Origin: Dipteris shenzhenensis
Lineage: Eukaryota > Polypodiophyta > Polypodiopsida > Gleicheniales
Assembly (NCBI GenBank): GCA_047967505.1
Contig: CM106539.1
Reading direction: 5' to 3' (one strand)
DNA: 64,000 bases
The translations under genes were made by a program, and so were the position numbers. Below the pieces are notes generated by a model. The model made no database searches and was not told the DNA's origin. It worked only from the letters and a program-made list of their open reading frames with translations. Below, piece by piece: positions 37,294-48,062 of this stretch. Numbering within the stretch: the stretch's first letter is position 1; each line of letters begins with the position of its first letter.

Positions 37294-37590
37294 TACTACT
37301 ACACACGCATCCTATTGTGACGTTTACGTACCGACGATTAGCGCCCGCTTAGCGTTAATCGTCGGTATAAAAATCGGGTGTCGTAAATCGTCGCTATATA
37401 GCGACTTTTAATAAGCGTCGCTATATAGCGACGTTAGTAATGATCGCTATATAGCGACTTTGAAAGGTCGCTATATAGCGACTTTAGTAAAAGTCGCTAT
37501 ATAGCGACTTTTAAAGGTCGCTATATAGCGACACTGAGACTATATTATAGCGACGTTTTACAGAGAGGTTTTTTTTTTTTTTTTAGCCTT
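37294..37590. promoter_or_regulatory. Left terminus and subterminal palindromes, inner element
   Basis: Six copies of the GTCGCTATATAGCGAC palindrome (one with an A in the first position) lie at about 37,388-37,535, two more than in the outer left end. The additional pair accounts for the roughly 48-bp length difference. Confidence 0.8.
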
Positions 37591-37732
37591 AAAATTTATT
37601 TTCTTCCAATGACAAAATTTTTTAAATTTTCATACATGTTTGAGCTCATAGAGAAATAAAAAATGAGAGCATGTACATCAAGCCTTTGAAGCTCATATAT
37701 TCATGTCCAAGTTGGAGATGAGAAAAATCAAA

Positions 37733-40700
37733 TTAAATAAGAGCATTTACATCAACTGTTTCATCTTGAGCCAAGTCTAAGGCGCCAAGCAAGTCTATCT
37801 CCAACTCTATACCGAGTTGATCTCCTATATCATCATCGTACTCTAGCATCGTACGTTCACCTAAAAGTATTTGATCATCTTCTTCAATTAAGCTTAAGTG
37901 TGGTGATTGATCTTGACGATTGTTGTCTTCCTCGTCAATATCGTGATCTCCATCCTCCTCCCGTGCGATGTCATTATGCGCATCTTCCTCTTGCCTCATA
38001 TGGTGATCTACATCTTCTTCGCTAGATTCATCAATTGGATCCGGATTTGGTAGTGGCATCTCCATATCCACATCTCGATCTTCAAAAATCTGCTTACTTC
38101 GTGGTGCAACTTGGATCACGTACCACCATCTTGGATCAGAACGATCCGGATGAAAAACCACCTATATTGAAGATGAAAAATCACGTGCCAAATGTCGTCA
38201 ATTATATATATATCAATGGACTTAAAAAACAAAAGCTTCGACTAATTAAATCATTAGTATGCACCTGCTCACAGTGCTCGGGAAGAACAAAAGTATCACT
38301 TTCATCGGTCCAATGTTTGGTGGAGTCTATTGCAAAGAGACCGCTACCATCTTTTCTCACAGTTGCATGGGGACCGTTGTAAGTAGTTCTAAACCATTTT
38401 ACATCAAGAATGAAAATAGTAAATCGTCTGAAATCAATTTCATAGATGTCGCGTATGGTTCCACAATAATCCAACTGTGAGGAGAGAAGATTGGTATCCG
38501 AAGCACTTGCTCGGCTATCTTGTGTGAAGTTAGCCATGACTCCACAATCATACGTGACTCTCTTTGAATCGATGCGTTCTATGCGAAAATGTCGTCCATA
38601 TGACCATAATGCACTGTACTTTTTGTACTGTAAAAGAGCGTCATTAAAACAATGAAGATGCACCTATTTTATAGCATATATTGCCACAAATAATTACTTA
38701 ATTACATCAAGAGATAAGAAACTTACATGCACCATACATCCAGATGATAACTCCCGCTCGCGCTCGTTTATTGTCTCTCCATCACGTTCGGCTTTACGTA
38801 TAGCTAGTTGTAGCCAATCAAGTGACATGTGAGTAGGGAGAAGAGCCAAATCTCGTGGATATGGTTGTGATCGCCTGTACATTACTCTGAATCTCGTCCT
38901 TGCATTTATTCTTTCTGCTTTGGCCAGTTCATATCTCTCAATCCACTTCTGCATCTCAGGGCTATTGAGGATACAAAACTTATTGAATTTCTCCATTTGC
39001 TCTTCGCTCATCTTTCTTTCAATCCCTTTTCCTTGGGGGACCTCGCCAATGATGCGATCATCATCCTTGTTGTGCCAAGCTTGCGGCATATCAGGATCCG
39101 TGGATGCAAGAAACTCTGTGATATATACTAATGACTCTTGCACAAGCCATCCCTCTGCCATGCTTGCTTCTGGTCTTGCTCTTTGTCTTACAAACCCCTT
39201 TAAAGTTTTCATAAACCGCTCGAGAAAAAACATCCATCGATTATGAACGGTACCTGCTATAGCCACCTCATCAACTATGTGCACAAGCAAGTGGACTTGA
39301 GTTGTCATAATGCTTGAGGGAAAGTGCTTCTCAAGCAAGCATACGGCTTCGATGGATTCCACCCTAGCCTTCTCGATGCTCGATATAGAGATCTCTTTTT
39401 GAGATATCCACCTATTTCACATGTCCATGCATATGTAAGATATTTGAGATATCCACCTATTTCACATGTCCATGAAGAAAATAGATAATGCGAATTGATA
39501 GTAAGCATACCTCACAATACCACAGATCTTGAATATAGCATTTCTAACATCTTCTTGTAAGCACCCTTTTATTGTAATTGGAAGGATGAACTATCAAAGC
39601 AACAATGAAATCATGTCAACAATATAACATAATAATAATTACGCTAATGCATCACTATTATCGGTACACTAATTCTACTTAGAATACCTGTAAGACCTTG
39701 TGCCAATCATGGGACTTGAGGCCACTAAGCTTATTGTCCTTTGAAAATGCTCCTTTCAAGCAACGCATGTACCCTGTCGGTGTTTGAAAAGAGGCAATGT
39801 CTGCCTTGATCGCTGCCTCCTCCCTCGTAGAGAGGATCCACGTTGCTTTCGGGAGGACAACTTTTCCTGAAGCATGCACTTGGGGCCACAAACGAGACAT
39901 CCTATTCATAGCACGCAAGTCTTCTCGCACTCCTCTCGAGTCCTTGGAACCAACCAAGTGTGCCCAAATGGTAGCCCCCACATTCTTAAAGATATGCATG
40001 GGATCCAAGAGATGATTGATTTGTAACTGACCCCAATAAGGAAGCTCGTGAAAGATCGATAGCCTCTTCATACCAGGAGGAGGTTCCTCTCCATTCTCCC
40101 TCCAAGCTTGAATCCAATCACTTGCTTTTAAATATGATGGTGGTGGATCAAGCTGACCTCCACGTGCGAGATGGTCGAGCGGAAGGTATCGAGCATGACC
40201 TTCATAAACATTTTTCCTCATGTGTTTGGAGTAGCGTGCAAGCGATTTCAGAGCGGGTCCACAAACAGGACAAGCATGGTACCCACTTGTAACAAGCCCT
40301 GCACGCGTGCATGAATATGTTAGTACAAGACATGCATGCAAAAGAGAGTAAAAAAAGCATAATCCCTCATTGTACATGTAAAGACATAACCACGTACCTG
40401 CGCACTCTCCATATCCTGGGTAGTCATGCATGGTCCACATCAAGATACCCCTGACGGAAATATCATTGGTATGCCTAGGAGCTCTGGAAATATCAAAGAC
40501 CTGCACTCCTCTCCATAATATCTGTAACTCCTCTATCAAAGGTGCCATGTACACGTCCATGTTTCTTGCCTTGTACTTTCCTGGCACAAGTAGTGCAAGC
40601 ATGAGGTGTCCCTTTTTTATTGTTAGCCATGGTGGGATATTGTAATTCACCACGACTATGGGCCATGTCGACCAAGATGTCGAGCGTAACCCGAAAGGAT

Positions 40701-41796
40701 TCACGCCGTCCATGGCTAGCCCAAGATGTAAGTTGCGTGGCTCTCTCGCAAAGTCCGGCCACTGATTATCTATGTGCTTCCAAGCCGCACAATCTGCGGG
40801 AATCCTCAATGTGTGATCAGTGGACCGATGAGATGCATGCCATGTCATCAACTCCGCTATGGATTTGCATCGAAACATGTGTTGTATTCTTGCAATGATG
40901 GGAAAGTGTCTTAAGACCTTTACCGGTATCCTCTCACCCTGCAAGTCATCTCTATATCGTTGTTCCCCACACTTTGGACAACTAGCCAAATCTCCATGCT
41001 CACGACGAAAGAGAATACAATCATTACGGCAAGCATGGATGGTATCATAATCCATACCCACCATTGTTAGCATCTTTTTCGCTTCATCTCTTGATGCGGG
41101 CATGGTATTTGGTGCAGGCAACATCTTTTGGAGCAACCTATGACAAAGACACTATCCAAATGATGATTCTCAAAACAAACAATATCCAAATAATGAGTCA
41201 ATCAAATTAATGCAAGGGCTAACCTCATTAAGGCCGAGACACTTGTATCCGACCACCCATACTGTACTTGTAGATTCAAGATTGAGAGACAAGCACGTAG
41301 TTTAGACATCCTGGCACCCTCGTACAATTGTGTTGATTGCAACTCTCGCATTTTCACCTCAGACTCTGACATCACGTGTACGTGGGATGTAGTGCCCCTA
41401 AAAATGGAATCCATCATGTCGACCATACCCTCGTCGTCATCTGGGAGACTATAGTCTTGTTGAAAGTGAGAAGGTATATGTGTACCCTCGTCACCCTCGT
41501 CATCCTGTCATAAGCTCATTCGTGTAAATAGAAGATCTTCTAATTCCGGGTATACAATAAGATTGCGAACTTAAATAGCTTTGACTTACCGATGATCCAT
41601 CAACATGTGCAACACCAACGGGGGGTACTGGTTCCGGCTCCTCCCCATACATCCGCAAGTGGCGCATGATAATACGACGTTGATGTCGTACTTCTCGCTT
41701 GCAATGAGTGCAATGACAATATAACCTCTCCGTAAGCCACTTCGTGCTCCCGGGCATTGGCGGATCATCGGATGAGCTTCCACTCGTCCCTTCCAT
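37733..41796 (-). CDS. CACTA tnp2-type transposase (TnpD-like), inner copy
   Basis: DDE-type transposase expected to cut the element ends. Reconstructed exons (minus): 41,796-41,590; 41,504-41,224; 41,137-40,398; 40,298-39,688; about 39,563-39,508; about 39,405-38,727; 38,663-38,265; 38,161-37,733. Most junctions are GT/AG with consistent phases; exons 5 and 6 are less certain. Domains in order: an N-terminal CHCTHCKREVRHQR Cys/His motif; the tnp2 core with DYDTIHACRNDCILFRREHG, CPKCGEQRYR, DGVNPFGLRSTSWSTWP, LALLVPGKYKARNMDVYMAP and YHACPVCG; a DUF4218-like block (LLEKHFPSSIMTTQVHLLVH, NRWMFFLERFMKTLKGFVR); a DUF4216-like block (YCGTIRDIYEIDFRRFTIFI); and an acidic tail. No stop was seen inside the exons. 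Total about 1,130 residues, normal for the family. Confidence 0.85.
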
Positions 41797-42010
41797 CTAC
41801 ACTTATAAAACCAAAACATAAGCATGAAGAGGAGATGTACACAATTATGAGCATAGCATGTTTAATTTGAGCTTCTCTTGAGGCTATATAAAAAGAATGA
41901 CATCGCTATATAGTAAGGATTGAAACAAAAAATCCTATATAGAGGAGATAGTGACAATTATAGGCATAGCATGTTTGAGTCACAAGAGGCCTCATTAAAA
42001 AACAAACAGT

Positions 42011-42146
42011 AAGCGTCGCTATATAGCGACGCTCTGTTCCGTCGCTATATAGCGACGATTTTAATTGAAAGCGTCGCTATATAGCGACGTTTTCAATTAA
42101 AAACGTCGCTATATAGCGACGAATAAGCGTCGCTATATAGCGACGC
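42011..42146. promoter_or_regulatory. Internal cluster of subterminal-type palindromes
   Basis: Five perfect GTCGCTATATAGCGAC copies (42,015; 42,041; 42,073; 42,105; 42,129) lie about 200 bp upstream of the transposase start codon, between the two divergent genes. Element ends carry the same motif. If a TnpA-like protein binds it, the cluster could couple transposase transcription to end binding. The outer element has lost this region. Confidence 0.7.
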
Positions 42147-42149
42147 TGT

Positions 42150-43080
42150 GGGTTAAAACCCGAAACGGCGAAACCCGCGGCGTTTTATTCAAAGCTTTCC
42201 TAATCTCTAAACTAAGCTCTCCAAAATCTCCTCCCACCTATTTTCACTGAACTCCCATCTATTCCAAGCAACCTCCTACCCTATTTCCCACTCCTCACCC
42301 TCCTCCTACCTCTTGTGCACCCTCTCTCTCCTTTTTCCCTCTTTGGTTTCCAGAAAGAAAGTTCTTCAAAAGGTGAGTTTCTTTCAACAATGTAGGTTGT
42401 TTGTTTGTTAGCTTTGGTTTTGTGAGTGTTTCTACTTGTATTGCTAAAGTTTTAAACTAGTTTTCATGCTTGATTAGAAAGGATTCAAACAAAAAACGAA
42501 ATTTCAAGAAAGAAAGAAAGAAACTCACCTCTTCTTTCTGTATTTCTCTTCCTTCTCTTCCTTCTCTTCTCCTCAATCTCCTCCTTTCCTTGTCTCCTCA
42601 ATCTTCTCTTTCCTTGTCTCCTTTCAAGAAGTTGCTTTTGTGATCTCCTCTTTCCACTAACATCTTATTTGAAAAAATGGGTTGTTTTCTCTCTTTTGTA
42701 GGGCCAGTCCACTACACCGAGCGGGACATAGTCTCTCTTTTGTGGGCCCAGTCCACTACACCGAGCGGGACATACTTTTACAGGTAAGTGCTTCCTCTTC
42801 TTTCCATTTAAGCTTTTTGTTATTTGCATTGGCCTGCAGCTAGCGCCTTAAGCGCTAGCTCCAGTGATGGGCGTAGGAACCCTCTCTTCCCCCTTCTCTT
42901 TTTCTCATTTTCCCCCTTCTCTTTTTTCCCTCTTCTCTTATTCTCTCTTTCCCCCTCTCTCTTTTCCCTTCTCTCTTTCCTTTCCCCCTTATTCTCTATT
43001 TCCGCATCCCTCTTATTCTCTTATGCTTATGCTTCTCTCATTCCCCCTTATCTATTCCCCCCTTCTCTCATTCGCATAAG
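42150..43080 (+). promoter_or_regulatory. Intergenic/leader region of the TnpA-like gene
   Basis: C/T-rich DNA with several possible GT donor and AG acceptor sites and a 35-bp duplicated phrase around gggcccagtccactacaccg (42,702-42,772). Possibly the promoter and 5' leader exons of the plus-strand gene. No protein domain recognised. Confidence 0.4.
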
Positions 43081-45660
43081 CTTCTCTCATTCTCTTTTTC
43101 CGCATGACCATAAGCATGAGCTTATGCTTATGCTTATGCATAAGCATAAGCATAAGCATAAGCATAAGCTCATTCTCTTGCTCATTCATGAGCATGAGCT
43201 TATGCGTAAGTTTCCGCATAAGCTCCTTCTCTCATTCCGCATAAGCTCCTTCTCTATTTTCGCATGAGCATAAGCATGAGCTTATGCTTATGCTTATGCT
43301 TATGCTTATGCTTCTCTTTTTCCGCATGAGCATAAGCATGAGCTTATGCTTATGCTTATGCATAAGCATAAGCATAAGCTCATGCTTATGCTCATTCTTC
43401 CGCATGAGCTTATGCGTAAGTTTCCGCAAGAGCATAAGCTCCTTCTCTATTTTCGCATGAGCATAAGCATGAGCTTATGCTTATGCTTATGCTTATGCTT
43501 ATGCTTCTCTTTTTCCGCATGAGCATAAGCTCCTTCTCTATTTTCGCATGAGCATAAGCATGAGCTTATGCTTATGCTTATGCTTATGCTTCTCTCTTTC
43601 TCTTTTTCCGCATAAGCTCCTTCTCTCATTCCGCATAAGCTCCTCCTCTATTTCCGCATGAGCATAAGCATGAGCTTATGCTTATGCTTATGCATAAGCA
43701 TAAGCATAAGCTCATGCTTATGCTCATTCATGAGCATGAGCTTATGCGTAAGTTTCCGCAAGAGCTTATGTGGAAATAGAGAATGAGAGAAGCATATGCT
43801 TCTCTCATTCTCTTTTTCCGCATAAGCTCCTTCTCTCATTCCGCATAAGCTCCTTCTCTATTTCCCCATGAGCATAAGCATGAGCTTATGCTTATGCTTA
43901 TGCTTATGCTTATGCATAAGCATAAGCATAAGCTCATGCTTATGCTCATTCATGAGCATGAGCTTATGCGTAAGTTTCCGCATGAGCTTATGCGGAAATA
44001 GAGAATGAGAGAAGCATACGCTTCTCTCATTCTCTTTTTCCGCATAAGCTCCTTCTCTCATTCCGCATAAGCTCCTTCTCTATTTCCGCATGAGCATAAG
44101 CATGAGCTTATGCTTATGCTTATGCTTATGCTTATGCATAAGCATAAGCATAAGCTCATGCTTATGCTCATTCATCCGCAAGAGCTTATGCGTAAGTTTC
44201 CGCAAGAGATCCGCAAGAGCTTATGCGTAAGTTTCCGCAAGAGCTTATCCGCAAGTTTCCGCAAGTGCTCCTTCTCTTTTTCCGCATAAGCTCCTTCTCT
44301 TTTTCCGCATGAGCATAAGCATGAGCTTATGCTTATGCTTATGCATAAGCATAAGAGCTTATGCTCATTCTTCCGCATGAGCTTATGCGTAAGTTTCCGC
44401 AAGAGCTTATGCGGAAATACAGAATGAGAGAAGCATATGCTTCTCTCATTCTCTTTTTCCGCATAAGCTCCTTCTCTCATTCCGCATAAGTTCCTTCTCT
44501 ATTTCCGCATGAGCATAAGCATGAGCTTATGCTTATGCATAAGCATAAGCATAAGCTCATGCTTATGCTCATTCATGAGCATGAGCTTATGCGTAAGTTT
44601 CCGCAAGAGCTTATGCGGAAATAGAGAATGAGAGAAGCATATGCTTCTCTCATTCTCTTTTTCCGCATAAGCTCCTTCTCTCATTCCGCATAAGCTCCTT
44701 CTCTATTTCCGCATGAGCATAAGCATGAGCTTATGCTTATGCTTATGCTTATGCTTATGCATAAGCATAAGCATAAGCATAAGCATAAGCTCATGCTTAT
44801 GCTCATTCATGAGCATGAGCTTATGCGTAAGTTTCCGCAAGAGCTTATGCGGAAATAGAGAAGGAGCTTATGCGGAATGAGAGAAGGAGCTTGTCATGAG
44901 CTTATGCGCAAGTTTCCGCAAGAGCTTATGCGCAAGTTTCCGCAAGTTTCCGCATGAGCTCCTTCTCTTATTCCTCATAAGCTCCTTCTCTTATTCCGCA
45001 AGTTTCCGCAAGCATAAGCATAAGCTCATGCTTATGCTCATGCATGAGCATGAGCTTATGCGCAAGTTTCCGCAAGAGCTTATCCGCAAGTTTCCGCAAG
45101 TGCTCCTTCTCTCTTTCCGCATAAGCTCCTTCTCTTTTTCCGCATGAACATAAGCATGAGCTTATGCTTATGCTTATGCATGAGCATAAGCATAAGCTCA
45201 TGCTTATGCTCATTCATGTCCATGAGCTTATGCGTAAGTTTCCGCAAGAGCTTATGCGGAAATAGAGAATGAGAGAAGCATATGCTTCTCTCATTCTCTT
45301 TTTCCGCATAAGCTCCTTCTCTTATTCCGCATGCAAGTTTCCGCAAGTTTCCGCATGAGCTCCTTCTCTTATTCCGCATAAGCTCCTTCTCTTTTTCCGC
45401 ATAAGCTCCTTCTCTATTTCCGCATGAGCATAAGCATGAGCTTATGCTTATTCATGAGCATGAGCTTATGCGGAAGTTTCCGCAAGAGCTTATGCGGAAA
45501 TAGAGAATGAGAGAAGCATATGCGGATCTCATTCTCTTTTTCCGCATAAGCTCTTTCTCTTTTTCCGCATAAGCTCTTTCTCTTTCTCTTTTGCGTGAGC
45601 ATATGCGGAAATAGAGAATGAGAGAAGCTTATGCTTCTCTCCTCCTCTATTTTCGCATAT
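43080..45660. repeat. Palindrome-rich satellite, inner element
   Basis: About 12 units of roughly 210 bp made of alternating GCATAA/GCTTAT hexamers, ccgcataagctccttctct phrases, and a palindrome with 15-bp arms (gagaatgagagaagc / gcttctctcattctc) around a 4-base centre. In several units the centre is ATAT, making a perfect 34-bp palindrome. All frames give His/Lys/Leu/Met or Ser/Ile/Cys repeats; no coding role is credible. Confidence 0.9.
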
Positions 45661-45970
45661 GCGGAAACATGAGCATAAGCTCATGCTCATTCTCTATTTC
45701 CCACTCTATTTCCCCCTTCTCTCATTTCCCCCTTCTCTCATTCTCTATTTTCCCTCATCTCTTTCCCTTTCTCTCATTCTCTATTTCCTCATTCTCATTC
45801 TTTTCTTTCCTTTACATCTTCTTTCCCTCTTATCTTTCCCTCTTCTTTCCCTCTTTCCTTTCCCTCTTCTTTCCTTTCCCTCTTCTTTCTTCTTGCCTAT
45901 GCCTATGCCTATGAGAATGCTCATGTTTGTTTATTTGTTTTCTGTTTTCGTGTTTGTGTCTATGTTAGAC

Positions 45971-47530
45971 ATGGGATCACGTCGCTCATCGGACGAGTAC
46001 GGACAGCCTTGCAGGAGGAGAGCTCACGATCTATATGCTCCAGAGGACTTTGATTCCTCTCAGGCGACTACCCCGAGGACTACCCCTGGTCCGACTCCTC
46101 TCGGTCCTAGCACTGTGACTACCCCTGGTCCGACCCCTCTTCCACGTAGCACTGCGACTACCCCTCAGGGGACTCCTTTGCTAGCCGCGCATGGCTTTGT
46201 TGGGACTCCCGACGAGTTTGTAGCGCAGATGAGCGATGAGGAGGCAGCGAGATTCTTCTCTCTGCTCTCTCAGAGGACCTCCGCAATTCCTTCCCCTACA
46301 CCGACGGGTGGACGTACAGCCCAGCCATCCCCTCGCGCCCCTTCGACCGCGGGATCATCACCTGCGCATGCCTCCCACAAGGGAAGGAAGAGTAGGATGG
46401 GCGGCTCATGTTGTGCTGACTCAGGAGATGTAGACGAGTCAGCACACTCACGCTCCTTTAGGTCTCCACTTGGTCCAGAGACATAGTATCAGTCAGGTCC
46501 CTTTCCCTCTCCTACTCCCACAGCTACTCCTCGATCCGGAAGCAGTCGCGCAGCTTCCACTCCTTCAGACTCTGCTACCGTCAGTCCCCTTTACTCATCA
46601 GGGGATCTCTCCTATCAAATCACATCTGCCGGAGAGATAATAGAAGACAAAAAGGGCAAAGCAGTGATGGCCGCCATGAGGCGGTTGATGAGTCATCACT
46701 TCAAGAGCGGCATAAATATCGATTGGCGGTATCAAGATGGCCAAAAGAAGCAGGCGGTGATCGATGAGTTAAAACTCAGATTTCCTAATCCGCCAAATGT
46801 GGAGTTTAATAACAGTTATATGCTCGAGCGCATGGGTTTGGTCCTAAAGCATCGCAGATCAACCATGCGTACTTCCATTACAAAGGGGTTGTCTAAACCC
46901 AGCTGGGCAGACAAAGCTGATTGGAAGTACTTCAAGAAGCAACATAGGGACCATCCTGAAATGTTCGAGGGTCAGAGGAGGGCTGCGAAGAGACGGCTGG
47001 ATGTCGTGCAGGTGGACGGTATGCGTTCGAGGCAACCGTGGTAAGTTTACTTCTTTCCATTTAATGTATTGTTCTATTTGTTTTACTTACATATTACATG
47101 CACTTTAGCTAACTCTAACTCTCGTAAATTGGATCCACGGCAAGCTGCGATGGGTCGTCTTCCTACGGATGCAGAGACGCGGCGCGCATTTCGGATAGGA
47201 ACCAAGCCGTGGTTCATTGAGCAAGAGGCAATGGGAGCGACAGTCGATTGGGCTGAGGTGGCTGCTCGCACGGTATAAGTTTACTCCTGCTTGTAATCTC
47301 ACTTTTTAATTTAAGTTCCAATCTAATTTTCGATTTATATGGTTCACTCTCAGGGTCAAAGCTCAAGCGTCCCATCATCAGAGACGAGCGATCAACAGGG
47401 GCAAGGATCGGACGCAGGTGCCGATGACGAAGGAGAAGACGCAGGTGTCGGGGACGAGGGAGAAGATGCAGGTGCCGAGGACCAGGGAACAGCCCAACAA
47501 GACGATTCGGATTCGGATTCGGATTAGTAG
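45971..47530 (+). pseudogene. TnpA-like gene, inner copy, broken twice
   Basis: Likely exon 1 from 45,965-45,976 (MLDMGSRRSSDEYG) to a GTAAGT donor near 47,041; exon 2 about 47,110-47,273 (KLDPRQAAMGRLP, KPWFIEQEAMGATVDW); exon 3 about 47,354-47,527 (acidic Asp/Ser tail). The N-terminal 170 residues are Pro/Thr/Ser-rich; the second half has a basic helical segment (HRRSTMRTSITKGLSKPSW, WKYFKKQHRDHPEMFEGQRR) like plant En/Spm-type Transposase_24 proteins. Two lesions: TAG at 46,484-46,486 where the outer copy has CAG, and a 19-bp deletion after 47,007 that shifts the frame. Confidence 0.8.
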
Positions 47531-47694
47531 TGGTAGTAGCATTTTTCATATCCGCTCGTTAGAGCCATTTTGTATCGCCCTTTCACAGGGTAATTTTGTT
47601 TCAAACACAGTTGTATATGTATATACAAGAACAATTTTGTATCACCCTGCAAGCAAGGGAAATTTTGTTATAAAAAACTTTCTTTTGTAATTAC

Positions 47695-47775
47695 AAAAAA
47701 AAAAAAATGGTTAGTGGGGCTAAACAGGGCTTCCTTTTGGCCCTGTTTAGCCCCACTAACCATTTTTTTTACCTT
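47695..47775. terminator. Long hairpin downstream of the TnpA-like gene, inner copy
   Basis: Perfect inverted repeat with 23-nt arms (47,707-47,729 and 47,741-47,763) and an 11-nt loop (cttccttttgg), extended by flanking A and T runs. It lies about 180 bp after the TnpA-like stop and could be the 3' end structure of the transcript or a boundary of the subterminal region. Confidence 0.75.
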
Positions 47776-47779
47776 CTGT

Positions 47780-48059
47780 TAATCGTTGCTATATAGCGAC
47801 GTTTACCAGTGTCGCTATATAGCGACGATTAACAGAGTCGCTATATAGCGACGTTTACATCGTCGCTATATAGCGACGTTTACATCGTCGCTATATAGCG
47901 ACAATTAACAGCGTCGCTATATAGCGACGGTTTATAGCGACGCTCCTTTTCCGACGATTTTAACGACTTTTATAGCGACCTTTGCGCCCGTGAAAAAAAA
48001 AAAATTTAATGTAAAAAGCGTCGGTATTTCCGTCGGAAAATGGCCTATGCCTTGTAGTG
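47780..48059. promoter_or_regulatory. Right subterminal palindromes and terminus, inner element
   Basis: Six GTCGCTATATAGCGAC copies (47,785 with one mismatch; 47,811; 47,837; 47,862; 47,887 and 47,913, with small variants), then gcgcccg and the GTAGTG terminus. Confidence 0.85.
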
Positions 48060-48062
48060 ATT

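Larger units (their letters stand above)
37294..48059. mobile_element. Inner CACTA transposon, nested in the outer one
   Basis: 10,766 bp, flanked by ATT at 37,291-37,293 and 48,060-48,062. The left end reads TACTAC (expected CACTAC, first base C to T), the right end GTAGTG. It contains left subterminal palindromes, a complete-looking tnp2-type transposase gene (minus, 37,733-41,796), an internal cluster of the same palindromes, a satellite, a broken TnpA-like gene (plus), a hairpin and the right subterminal palindromes. Shared segments differ from the outer element by roughly 1 percent, so the copies are close relatives. Confidence 0.9.

Noticed and set aside
38920-39246. Plus-strand 108-codon frame (and its twin at 48,934-49,260)
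   Set aside because: Exact antisense of the conserved DUF4218-like transposase exon.
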